A DNA stretch of 16,658 nucleotides from JAVVEG01 sp041689205 (lineage in GTDB: Bacteria > Pseudomonadota > Gammaproteobacteria > Pseudomonadales > Pseudohongiellaceae): assembly GCA_041689205.1 (NCBI GenBank), contig JBDNGQ010000246.1:1-16658 (forward strand), in the 5' to 3' direction. Of this stretch, positions 7,857-15,417 are shown one piece after another. Each line of letters opens with the position of its first letter. The first letter of the stretch is position 1. The notes beneath the pieces are model-generated. The model was not told the origin of the DNA and did no database searches. It saw only the letters and a program-made list of their open reading frames with translations. The position numbers and the translations under genes were made by a program.

Positions 7857-8936
7857 ATGGCACGAATTACACTTGATAATATTGCACATGCCTACACTGC
7901 GAAACCTGAGAATGCTGCGGACTATGCGCTGAAGCCGCTTTCCCATGTATGGGAAGACGGTGGGGCCTATGCGCTGCTGGGACCTTCCGGTTGTGGCAAA
8001 ACCACCCTGTTGAATATTATCTCCGGTCTGGTCATCCCCAGTCAGGGACAGCTGCTGTTCGATGATACCGATGTCAGCCAGCTGCCCACTGAGCAGCGTA
8101 ATATCGCGCAGGTGTTTCAGTTTCCGGTGCTGTACGACACCATGACAGTTGCCGAAAATCTTGCCTTTCCGCTGCGTAACAGGCGTGGTGCAGATAAACT
8201 CAGCAAAACAGAAATTAACCGCCGTGTTGCTCAGGCAATTGAGATGCTCGGTCTGAGTGCGCTGGCTGACCGCAAAGCGCGCGGCCTCAGTGCTGACGAT
8301 AAACAGAAAATCTCGCTGGGGCGTGGTCTGGTCAGAACTGATGTTAATGCCATATTATTTGATGAACCGCTTACCGTTATTGATCCGCACTTGAAATGGC
8401 AGTTACGCACCAGTCTTAAACAGATTCATCGGCAGTTTGGTCACACCATGATCTATGTGACTCATGATCAGACCGAAGCGCTCACTTTTGCGGACAAAGT
8501 TGTCGTCATGCTCGCTGGCGAGGTGGTGCAGATGGGCACGCCAGAAGAGCTCTTCAACAAGCCCCTGCATACCTTCGTGGGTAAGTTTATCGGCTCCCCT
8601 GGCATGAATATTCTGCCCTGTGAGCTGGCCGGTAATCAGGCCGTGCTGCAGGGTCACAGGGTCCCGCTGCTGCGCAATTATCCGGCACTCACCGGCACGG
8701 TCGAGCTTGGCATCCGCCCGGAATTTATTCATCTGGATGATGCTGGTATTCCCGTACTGATTCACGCAATTGAAGACATTGGGCGCCATCGCATTGTGCG
8801 GGCTTCGATAGCAGCACTGCAGATAGATATTGTGGTGCCGGAAGGTGTCGCGGTGCCGGAATATCCAAAGGTCAGGTTCGATTCTGCACGCATCGGTATC
8901 TATCAAAATTCACAGCTGGTTACGGAGGTCTCCTGA
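7857..8936 (+). CDS. glpT: Glycerol ABC transporter ATPase GlpT-like (degenerate LSGGQ)
   Basis: This is the second, 359-residue ATPase of the importer. Walker A GPSGCGKT is at 42-49, Q-loop Q88 in VFQFP, Walker B ILFDEP at 166-171 (D169, E170) and a canonical H-loop YVTHDQTEAL with H203. The ABC signature is degenerate: LSADD at 144-148, followed by KQKISLGRGL, replaces LSGGQ-xQR. The lesion is complementary to that of the partner ATPase. The C-terminal third (from about 240) is the usual MalK/UgpC-like accessory domain, with LGIRPEFIHL. This glpT is the transporter ATPase, not the glycerol-3-phosphate antiporter of the same name in enterobacteria. The permease gene starts three bases after its stop. 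Confidence 0.87.
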   Translation: MARITLDNIAHAYTAKPENAADYALKPLSHVWEDGGAYALLGPSGCGKTTLLNIISGLVIPSQGQLLFDDTDVSQLPTEQRNIAQVFQFPVLYDTMTVAENLAFPLRNRRGADKLSKTEINRRVAQAIEMLGLSALADRKARGLSADDKQKISLGRGLVRTDVNAILFDEPLTVIDPHLKWQLRTSLKQIHRQFGHTMIYVTHDQTEALTFADKVVVMLAGEVVQMGTPEELFNKPLHTFVGKFIGSPGMNILPCELAGNQAVLQGHRVPLLRNYPALTGTVELGIRPEFIHLDDAGIPVLIHAIEDIGRHRIVRASIAALQIDIVVPEGVAVPEYPKVRFDSARIGIYQNSQLVTEVS

Positions 8937-8939
8937 GGC

Positions 8940-9824
8940 ATGAAAACCTGGGATAACAAGGCATGGTGGCTGGTGCTTCCAATGTTGCTGCTGGTGGCGT
9001 TCAGCGCGGTGATACCGCTGATGACCGTGGTCAATTACTCGGTACAGGACTCCTTTGGGAATAATGAGTTTTACTGGGTGGGACTGGAATGGTTCAAGGA
9101 AGTGCTCGACTCAGAGCGATTCCACAATGCATTGATGCGGAATCTGCTGTTCTCCGCCATTATTCTGCTGATTGAAGTGCCGCTGGGAATTGCCGTCGCT
9201 CTGGCGATGCCGCGTCGAGGCTGGGGTGTTTCGGTCTGTCTGGTACTCATGGCACTGCCACTGCTGATTCCTTGGAATGTGGTCGGCACCATCTGGCAGG
9301 TATTCGCTCGAGTTGATATCGGGCTGCTTGGGTACAGTCTTAGCAGTATGGGCTTCGACTACAATTACACCCAAAACACTGTTGATGCCTGGGTCACCAT
9401 TATTCTGATGGATGTCTGGCACTGGACCAGCCTGGTCGTGCTGCTGTGCTATTCCGGCCTGGTATCGATTCCGCAGGCTTATTATCAGGCCGCCCGTATC
9501 GATGGCGCGTCCCGCTGGGCGGTGTTCCGTTATATCCAATTGCCAAAAATGCGCCGTGTGCTGGTGATTGCAGTGCTGTTGCGCTTCATGGATTCTTTTA
9601 TGATTTATACCGAACCCTTTGTCGTTACTGGCGGCGGGCCGGGTAATTCGACCACCTTCCTGTCTATTGATCTGGTACAGATGGCGATTGGTCAATTTGA
9701 TCTGGGCCCAGCAGCAGCGATGTCGCTGATTTATTTCCTGATAATCCTGCTGGTAAGCTGGGTGTTTTACACCGTCATGAGCCAGCAGGATGCTGAACCG
9801 GGTGCAGCAAGGGGGCAATCATGA
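8940..9824 (+). CDS. glpP: Glycerol ABC transporter permease GlpP-like
   Basis: This is a 294-residue inner-membrane permease of the MalF/UgpA class with about six membrane segments (first at about 9-31; others near 69-90, 97-119, 150-175, 205-225 and 256-280). The EAA loop that docks on the ATPase is visible at 179-202, including YYQAARIDGASRWAVFRYIQLP. A G-rich loop GGGPGNSTTFLS (230-242) is also typical of this class. The ATG lies three bases after the glpT stop, and GGAGGTCTCC just upstream provides the ribosome site. The last four bases overlap the next permease start (ATGA), indicating translational coupling. Confidence 0.9.
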   Translation: MKTWDNKAWWLVLPMLLLVAFSAVIPLMTVVNYSVQDSFGNNEFYWVGLEWFKEVLDSERFHNALMRNLLFSAIILLIEVPLGIAVALAMPRRGWGVSVCLVLMALPLLIPWNVVGTIWQVFARVDIGLLGYSLSSMGFDYNYTQNTVDAWVTIILMDVWHWTSLVVLLCYSGLVSIPQAYYQAARIDGASRWAVFRYIQLPKMRRVLVIAVLLRFMDSFMIYTEPFVVTGGGPGNSTTFLSIDLVQMAIGQFDLGPAAAMSLIYFLIILLVSWVFYTVMSQQDAEPGAARGQS

Positions 9825-10633
9825 GACAACAGGAACGTAATGGCAGATGGCTGGTGCCAACGGTGTATATAATTTTCCTGCTGCTGCCGCTGTACTGGTT
9901 ATTGATGATGAGCTTCAAGACCAACCAGGAAATCCTGTCGACATTCTCCTTGTGGCCGCGCGATTTCACCTTTCAGAATTACCTGACTATTCTCACTGAT
10001 CGAAGCTGGTACAGCGGCTACATCAATTCAATGATCTATGTGGTGATGAACACGGTGATCTCTCTGGCAGTAGCGCTGCCGGCCGCCTATGCATTTTCGC
10101 GTTATCGTTTTCTGGGCGACAAGCATCTGTTCTTCTGGCTGCTGACGAATCGCATGGCGCCGCCTGCGGTGTTTGTGCTGCCGTTTTTTCAGCTGTATTC
10201 AGCCTTTGGATTGATCGACACGCATATTGCGGTGGCGCTGGCACACTGCTTGTTCAATGTGCCGCTGGCAGTCTGGATTCTGGAAGGTTTTATGTCTGGT
10301 GTGCCACGTGAGATTGACGAGACTGCCTATATTGATGGTTATTCCTTTCCGCGGTTTTTCACGCGCATTTTCACGCCACTGATTGCGCCTGGAATCGGAG
10401 TGGCAGCGTTTTTCTGCTTTATGTTCTCCTGGGTTGAACTGCTTATTGCGCGGACACTGACGGTGACCGATGCCAAGCCGATCAGCGCTATTATGACCAG
10501 GACAGTATCGGCTTCGGGGCTGGATTGGGGCGTCCTGGCAGCGGCGGGAATGTTGACGGTAATACCTGGCGCGCTGGTGATTTATTTTGTGCGCAATCAT
10601 ATTGCCAAGGGCTTTGCGCTGGGACGGGTATGA
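9821..10633 (+). CDS. glpQ: Glycerol ABC transporter permease GlpQ-like
   Basis: This is the second permease, 270 residues, of the MalG/UgpE class, forming the channel with the preceding protein. About six membrane segments are visible, the first at 11-31. The EAA loop at 164-187 reads EIDETAYIDGYSFPRFFTRI. FTFQNYLTIL (48-57) is the periplasmic stretch usual before helix 2 in this class, and the C terminus ends KGFALGRV. The start overlaps the glpP stop by four bases. The name follows the importer nomenclature; it is unrelated to glycerophosphodiester phosphodiesterase GlpQ. A 67-base gap with no obvious promoter or terminator follows. Confidence 0.9.
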   Translation: MRQQERNGRWLVPTVYIIFLLLPLYWLLMMSFKTNQEILSTFSLWPRDFTFQNYLTILTDRSWYSGYINSMIYVVMNTVISLAVALPAAYAFSRYRFLGDKHLFFWLLTNRMAPPAVFVLPFFQLYSAFGLIDTHIAVALAHCLFNVPLAVWILEGFMSGVPREIDETAYIDGYSFPRFFTRIFTPLIAPGIGVAAFFCFMFSWVELLIARTLTVTDAKPISAIMTRTVSASGLDWGVLAAAGMLTVIPGALVIYFVRNHIAKGFALGRV

Positions 10634-10700
10634 GGATGTGAGATCTGGCATCAACCCGGATCAGAAGCGGTACTGGTAAAAAAAGGCGGAGAAGCAGAGA

Positions 10701-10982
10701 ATGGATTTATCGTGGATGGCGTGGACAAGACCCACAGCAATTTTTTTTGCGGTGATCCTGTGCCTGATCGTAACAATGTCGGTCTGGGAATATTTCAGCC
10801 CCGGCGGTCAGCCAAGAACGGGGATATTGCGTTTTGAAACTACCCGGGGTGATCGCCTATTTGTGACTTTGTTAGGCAGCGCCTTTATTAATCTGGCGTG
10901 GTTGGCGATGATAGACCTGAATCTGTGGTGGGCACTGGTGGTCAGCGCACTGTATGCAGTGGTAGTGTTTCGATATGTATAA
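10701..10982 (+). CDS. glpU: Small integral membrane protein GlpU-like (DUF2160)
   Basis: This 93-residue protein has three hydrophobic segments (about 11-30, 53-70 and 74-92). The middle stretch GILRFETTRGDRLFVTLLGSA and the ending ALYAVVVFRYV match what I know of DUF2160 proteins, which are encoded within glycerol ABC operons and called GlpU there. Its role is not established to my knowledge; it presumably assists or stabilises the permease. GGAG lies at 10688-10691, nine bases before the ATG. Its presence between the permease and binding-protein genes is the strongest contextual support for the GlpSTPQUV assignment. Confidence 0.85.
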   Translation: MDLSWMAWTRPTAIFFAVILCLIVTMSVWEYFSPGGQPRTGILRFETTRGDRLFVTLLGSAFINLAWLAMIDLNLWWALVVSALYAVVVFRYV

Positions 10983-10988
10983 AGTTTC

Positions 10989-11018
10989 GTTATGGTTAAA
11001 CCTGTTATGGTTAAACCT
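10989..11018. repeat. 15-bp tandem duplication upstream of glpV
   Basis: GTTATGGTTAAACCT occurs twice head to tail (10989-11003 and 11004-11018) in the short gap between glpU and glpV, followed by a looser TTTGGTGTGG. The core GGTTAAACC is palindromic. It may be replication slippage, or a paired site influencing expression of the binding-protein gene. Confidence 0.8.
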
Positions 11019-11053
11019 TTGGTGTGGTCAAAAGAGAACAATGGAGACGTCTC

Positions 11054-12796
11054 ATGTTGCATAGAAAATCTACCCGCTCTGGCTTGGCCAGAACGCTGAC
11101 GATAATGACAACGCTGTCTTTGACAGCTTTATCTACCGCTTTGATCAGCACTGCGCAGGCAGACGTTGAGGATGCCAGGCGCTGGCTCGATGAATTCCAG
11201 CCCTCGACCTTGAACCGGGATCAGCAACTGGCTGAAATGCAGTGGTTTATAGACGCAGCGCAGCCGTATCAAGGCATGCAGATCAAGGTGGTATCAGAGA
11301 CTCTGACTACACACGAGTATGAGGCGCAGACGCTGGCACGCGCATTCACTGAGATTACGGGTATTCAGGTCACCCACGATCTGATCGGCGAGGGCGATGT
11401 GGTAGAGAAACTGCAGACCCAGATGCAGTCCGGCGAGAATATCTACGATGCCTACGTCAATGATTCGGATTTGATCGGCACCCATTTCCGCTATCAGCAG
11501 GTGCGCAATCTCAGCGATTGGATGATAGGTGAAGGACAGGCAACAACTTCACCGACTCTGGATATTGAAGACTTTATCGGTATCTCCTTCACTACCGGCC
11601 CCGATGGCAAAATTTATCAACTACCTGATCAACAGTTCGCCAATCTGTACTGGTTCCGCTATGACTGGTTCACTGACCCAGCGCTTAAAGCTCAGTTCAG
11701 TGCCAAATATGGCTATGAACTGGGAGTGCCGGTGAACTGGTCAGCCTACGAAGATATTGCTGAGTTTTTCACCAACGATGTGCGCACTATTGATGGCCGC
11801 CGCGTCTATGGACATATGGATTATGGTAAGAAGGACCCCTCCCTGGGCTGGCGGTTTACTGATGCCTGGTTATCGATGGCAGGTGCCGGTGACAAGGGCA
11901 TACCCAATGGGTTGCCGGTGGACGAATGGGGTATCCGGGTTGAAGGTTGTCGTCCGGTAGGTTCTACGGTTGAGCGTGGTGGTGCCACGGACGGACCCGC
12001 TGCGGTCTACTCAGTCACCAAGTACGTTGAGTGGCTGCAGAAATACGCGCCCCCGGAAGCTGCCGGCATGGTGTTCAGTGAAGCCGGCCCGGTGCCTGCG
12101 CAAGGTGCGATAGCTCAACAGATTTTCTGGTACACCACGTTTACTGCGGACATGGTTAAACCGGGACTGCCGGTAATGAATGAGGATGGCACACCTAAAT
12201 GGCGGATGGCACCATCGCCAATGGGTGCCTACTGGGAAGAGGGGCAGAAACTGGGATATCAGGATACCGGTGCATGGACGCTGATGAAATCCACGCCGGT
12301 AGATCGCGCCAACGCAGCGTGGCTGTATGCGCAGTTCGTAACTTCGAAGACTGTGTCGCTGAAAAAGAGCCACGTTGGTCTGACTGTGATCAGAGACTCA
12401 GACATCCGTCATGAGAGTTTTACCGAACGCTCAGCTGAACTGGGTGGCCTGGTGGAATTCTACCGCTCACCGGCCCGTCTGCAGTGGACACCCACCGGGA
12501 CTAATGTGCCGGATTACCCGCGCATGGCTCAGCTATGGTGGCAGAATATTGGTGACGCCTCTTCGGGCGCCAAAACACCACAGGAAGCAATGACCGCACT
12601 GGCAGTTGCGCAGGATCGCCTGATGGAAAGGCTGGAGCGAGCCAATGTGCTGGGCGATTGCGGCCCGAAACTCAATGAACCGCAAAGTCGTGAGTACTGG
12701 TTTAATCAGCCAGGCGCGCCAAAACCGAAGCTGGATAATGAGAAGCCTGCGCCGGTAACTGTTGATTACGATGAACTGGTAAAAAGCTGGCAGTAA
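11054..12796 (+). CDS. glpV: Glycerol ABC transporter substrate-binding protein GlpV-like
   Basis: This is a 580-residue periplasmic binding protein, long for the class but usual for glycerol-transporter GlpV as I know it. The N terminus is a Sec signal with basic residues, a hydrophobic core and cleavage after AQA (34-36). The body has the solute-binding fold of family 1, with the early segment GMQIKVVSETLTTHEYE and later FANLYWFRYDWF and GAYWEEGQKLGYQDTGAW. The mature protein has two cysteines (C299, C536) that could form a disulfide in the periplasm. The start at 11054 is supported by GGAG at 11043-11046 and by the signal peptide; the frame is open upstream to a GTG at 11024. The next gene begins two bases after its stop. 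Confidence 0.9.
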   Translation: MLHRKSTRSGLARTLTIMTTLSLTALSTALISTAQADVEDARRWLDEFQPSTLNRDQQLAEMQWFIDAAQPYQGMQIKVVSETLTTHEYEAQTLARAFTEITGIQVTHDLIGEGDVVEKLQTQMQSGENIYDAYVNDSDLIGTHFRYQQVRNLSDWMIGEGQATTSPTLDIEDFIGISFTTGPDGKIYQLPDQQFANLYWFRYDWFTDPALKAQFSAKYGYELGVPVNWSAYEDIAEFFTNDVRTIDGRRVYGHMDYGKKDPSLGWRFTDAWLSMAGAGDKGIPNGLPVDEWGIRVEGCRPVGSTVERGGATDGPAAVYSVTKYVEWLQKYAPPEAAGMVFSEAGPVPAQGAIAQQIFWYTTFTADMVKPGLPVMNEDGTPKWRMAPSPMGAYWEEGQKLGYQDTGAWTLMKSTPVDRANAAWLYAQFVTSKTVSLKKSHVGLTVIRDSDIRHESFTERSAELGGLVEFYRSPARLQWTPTGTNVPDYPRMAQLWWQNIGDASSGAKTPQEAMTALAVAQDRLMERLERANVLGDCGPKLNEPQSREYWFNQPGAPKPKLDNEKPAPVTVDYDELVKSWQ

Positions 12797-12798
12797 AA

Positions 12799-14526
12799 AT
12801 GCGATTGTGTGTGAAGATGGCTGCAATGCTGCTGGTTGCTGCGTTGGCTAACGCCGCATTGGCTGCGGGCGACTTCGCGCTGATAGATCAGCACGGAGTC
12901 TTCCACCAGCTCAGTCGTTACAGTGAACGTAATGCAGTAGTCATCTTCGTGCAGCGTAATGGGGATCGGGTGTCACGTGATGCAGTTCCTGTGCTGCGCG
13001 ATCTGCGTGAGCGTTTTTCCAGCCAGGGCGTGGTTTTTTTAATGCTCAATGCCAGTGATGACCGCGACAGTGTGCGTCAGGAAGCCGCTGAAAATGACAT
13101 CGATTTTCCGATTATGCTGGATTCTGCTCAGGTGGTTGCCCGCACGGTCGGTGCGCACAAAACCGGTGAAGTTTTTATCATTGATCCAGATTCCTACCAG
13201 CAACTTTATTACGGATCTATAGGCGAGACTGACTCCCTGAGCCTGGCACTGACTGCGATAGTGAGTGGGGGCCAGGTCTCGGCGAGTGTCCCTGCTGATA
13301 TTCCAGCGAATGGCGCTACAGATGACGCAGCAGACACGCCTGGTTCAGCCATCCACTTCACTGATCCTCGCAGCAATCCGGAACGAAAAATCTCTTATCA
13401 GCAGGAAATAGTGCCGCTGTTACAGCGCAACTGCACCAGCTGTCATATCGAAGATGGCCTGGCGCCCTGGGCTATGAGCAGCTACATCATGATCCTGGGC
13501 TGGAGTCCGATGATTCGCGAAACCGTCATTACCCGGCGCATGCCTCCTGGGCAGATTGATACCAGCGTAGGCGAGTGGAGCGACATTCATCGTATGACGG
13601 ATGAAGATCAGGCGTTGCTGCTGGCTTGGATTGACGATGGTGCATTGAAAGACGGCAGCCACGATCCACTGACCGATGAGCGGCCCGAGCCGCTGGAATG
13701 GCCACTGGGCGAACCTGATTTGATTGTCAATGTGCCCGAGGAGCAGGTTCCGGCAACCGGTATCATCGACTTTAGATTGAAGCGCGCCAGCTTTGCTCTG
13801 TCTGAAGACAAGTGGCTCAGAGCAGTGTCGTATAACGTCGGCGACCGCAGCGTGCTGCACAGTCTGCTGGTTTATGAACTCGACAATGATGCCCGGATTA
13901 CAGAACCGGCAGATCTTATTGATGAGGATAAGGCCGCCTTTATCAGTTTGTATGTACCTGGTAAAACTGAAGACGTATTTGCAGCAGATACAGGCTATCT
14001 GCTGAGCAAAGGCAAAGATCTGGTTTTTAAAATTCGCTATACCAGTTCAGGGCGCGCAACAGTGGATCGAACCCGGATCGGATTATATTTTCGTGACGGT
14101 CCGCCGGAGCTGGCATTACGAACTCTGGCGATAGAGAACCGGGAGATACAGATACCGGCGAACGAGGATAATCACCGGGAGTTTGCCGAAACTGACGTTA
14201 TTGCCGATGAATTTTTCATCGAAAGCTTTTCACCGCATGCGCATAATCGCAGCAAGAGTATGACTATTTCTGCGCAGTATCCGGACGGTAGCGAGCATCT
14301 GCTGATCAATGTCGCTAACTACAATTTCAACTGGCAGATGACTTATACTCTGCAACAGCGCGCGCATATTCCGGCTGGGTCGCGCATTATTTCTGAGACA
14401 GTTTACGATAACACGGCCGCCAATCAGCACAATCCTGATCCCGACAAAGCCGTGCAATGGGGTGTTAGCACCTGGGATGAGATGTTCAGTCATTTCGTGC
14501 GTATTGCCGAACCAGTCAGGAATTAA
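12799..14526 (+). CDS. Secreted redoxin / cytochrome c / copper type II monooxygenase-like fusion
   Basis: This 575-residue protein has a Sec signal (cleavage near ALA, 20-22) and three regions. Residues 23-155 look like an AhpC/TSA redoxin fold but contain no cysteine. A linker leads to a haem c motif CTSCH (C212, C215, H216), with M248 in TRRMPPG as a possible axial ligand. Residues 300-570 resemble the bacterial copper type II, ascorbate-dependent monooxygenase-like domain: HSLLVYE (H354), FSPHAHNRSKSM (H480, H482), YNFNWQMTY and WGVSTWDEMF (M562). The His-x-His plus Met set fits the CuM site. CuH ligands look lost: LH replaces HH, and R413 stands where HYTPxG normally supplies a histidine. 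It follows glpV by two bases and is probably co-expressed with the glycerol importer. No activity can be assigned. Confidence 0.8.
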   Translation: MRLCVKMAAMLLVAALANAALAAGDFALIDQHGVFHQLSRYSERNAVVIFVQRNGDRVSRDAVPVLRDLRERFSSQGVVFLMLNASDDRDSVRQEAAENDIDFPIMLDSAQVVARTVGAHKTGEVFIIDPDSYQQLYYGSIGETDSLSLALTAIVSGGQVSASVPADIPANGATDDAADTPGSAIHFTDPRSNPERKISYQQEIVPLLQRNCTSCHIEDGLAPWAMSSYIMILGWSPMIRETVITRRMPPGQIDTSVGEWSDIHRMTDEDQALLLAWIDDGALKDGSHDPLTDERPEPLEWPLGEPDLIVNVPEEQVPATGIIDFRLKRASFALSEDKWLRAVSYNVGDRSVLHSLLVYELDNDARITEPADLIDEDKAAFISLYVPGKTEDVFAADTGYLLSKGKDLVFKIRYTSSGRATVDRTRIGLYFRDGPPELALRTLAIENREIQIPANEDNHREFAETDVIADEFFIESFSPHAHNRSKSMTISAQYPDGSEHLLINVANYNFNWQMTYTLQQRAHIPAGSRIISETVYDNTAANQHNPDPDKAVQWGVSTWDEMFSHFVRIAEPVRN

Positions 14527-14551
14527 TTTGACTAATACCTTTGCTTAAAAG

Positions 14552-14601
14552 CAGTGGTTCAAACCAATGGTTCAAATCAGTGGTTTTAACCAGGTTTTAA
14601 C
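14552..14601. repeat. 13-bp imperfect tandem array after the glycerol operon
   Basis: Units CAGTGGTTCAAAC (14552), CAATGGTTCAAAT (14565), CAGTGGTTTTAAC (14578) and a shortened CAGGTTTTAAC (14591-14601) run head to tail. They lie in the 106-base gap between the stop of the redoxin-cytochrome gene and the stop of the convergent HD-domain gene. The units contain GGTT..AACC, so they can fold locally, but there is no classical GC stem with a U-tract. The rest of the gap shows nothing I can name. Confidence 0.75.
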
Positions 14602-14632
14602 CACAGGCCAAAGGCTCTCCCGCTGGAGGAAC

Positions 14633-15217
14633 TCAGCTTTTCAAGCCATTGAAAATAGTTTTCACTGGTCTCGCCATCACCCGGTCGACCATCGGTAAAA
14701 AGAACTCCAGCGGTTTTGATTGATAATCTTTGTCAAAAGCTTTGCCATCATACAATTCGCAGAACTTCTTCGTGTAATCGTAATAAGGTGAGTCTTTATA
14801 TTGATCACGCATATTGCGATCTGCGCCCAGATGATGAAAGTAATCGTAGCCTTGGAAAATCTGATGATGTTTCAGCAGCCAGAAGTTAGCTTCTGATACG
14901 AAAGGTTTGAGAATGGTGGCAGCCAGTTCACCGTGATCATAAGTGCTCAGCGTATCGCCAATATCATGCAACAACGCCACCACCAGATATTCTTCATTCT
15001 CACCGGCTTCCCATGCCCGGGTGGCAGTTTGCAGACAGTGTTCAAGACGGTCTATTGGAAATCCGCCGCAATCGCCCTTTAACAGCATCAGGTGCTGAAT
15101 GACTCGTTTGGGCAGTCCGTTGGCAAAACCAGCAAACGCGTCGCCAATTATCTGCCAATCTTCCTGAGTACTGCTTGGAAAACTTTTAAAATCGGCCTGC
15201 TGATGTTGTTCGCTCAT
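14633..15217 (-). CDS. HD-domain protein, possible HD-type oxygenase or phosphohydrolase
   Basis: This 194-residue cytosolic protein carries a metal-binding HD domain: H60 in RLEHCLQTA, H84-D85 in LLHDIGD, H95 in YDHGELAA, H117-H118 in LLKHHQIFQGY, and H128-H129. The 24-residue spacing from H60 to H84 and the EHCLQTA start resemble mixed-valent diiron HD oxygenases such as PhnZ and myo-inositol oxygenase, but many such homologues are simply called HD-domain proteins. The C-terminal half has the family stretch FCELYDGKAFDKDYQSKPL. The ATG has GGGA seven bases upstream. Its divergent neighbour is the lipoprotein gene, 200 bases away. The substrate is unknown. Confidence 0.75.
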   Translation of the reverse strand: MSEQHQQADFKSFPSSTQEDWQIIGDAFAGFANGLPKRVIQHLMLLKGDCGGFPIDRLEHCLQTATRAWEAGENEEYLVVALLHDIGDTLSTYDHGELAATILKPFVSEANFWLLKHHQIFQGYDYFHHLGADRNMRDQYKDSPYYDYTKKFCELYDGKAFDKDYQSKPLEFFLPMVDRVMARPVKTIFNGLKS

Positions 15218-15417
15218 TTTGCTGTCCCGAAACTGGTGATGTGGTTATGGTAGCACGCCTTTTTGGAGGCGCAGATTACGCTTTTTAGCAGACCAGCCAC
15301 TCCCGGTGCAATAGCGTGTTATCTGCACAGCGGAAAAAAGGCTGTGGTGGCGTGGTTGAAACGCTGTGGCAAAGCGGTTATAAGAGGACGGTCTACTATT
15401 CTGGCATTGAGAAAATC

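Noticed and set aside
8403..8906. Open frame antisense to the second ATPase gene
   Set aside because: Low-complexity shadow translation with no recognisable motif, covering a well-supported gene.
7857..8936. GlpT as the glycerol-3-phosphate antiporter
   Set aside because: The protein is clearly an ABC ATPase with Walker motifs; the shared name comes from a separate nomenclature.
9111..9818. Long open frame antisense to the first permease gene
   Set aside because: The translation is full of His, Gln, Asn and Arg with no domain, as expected for the shadow of a membrane-protein gene; no ribosome site fits.
841..10746. Exact 15-base match CCACAGCAATTTTTT at 841-855 and 10732-10746
   Set aside because: The second copy is inside the glpU coding region and encodes ordinary residues; the match is short and T-rich, so chance is the simplest explanation.
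14552..14601. Tandem units read as a CRISPR array
   Set aside because: Units are 13 bases with no spacers between them, and no cas gene is present.
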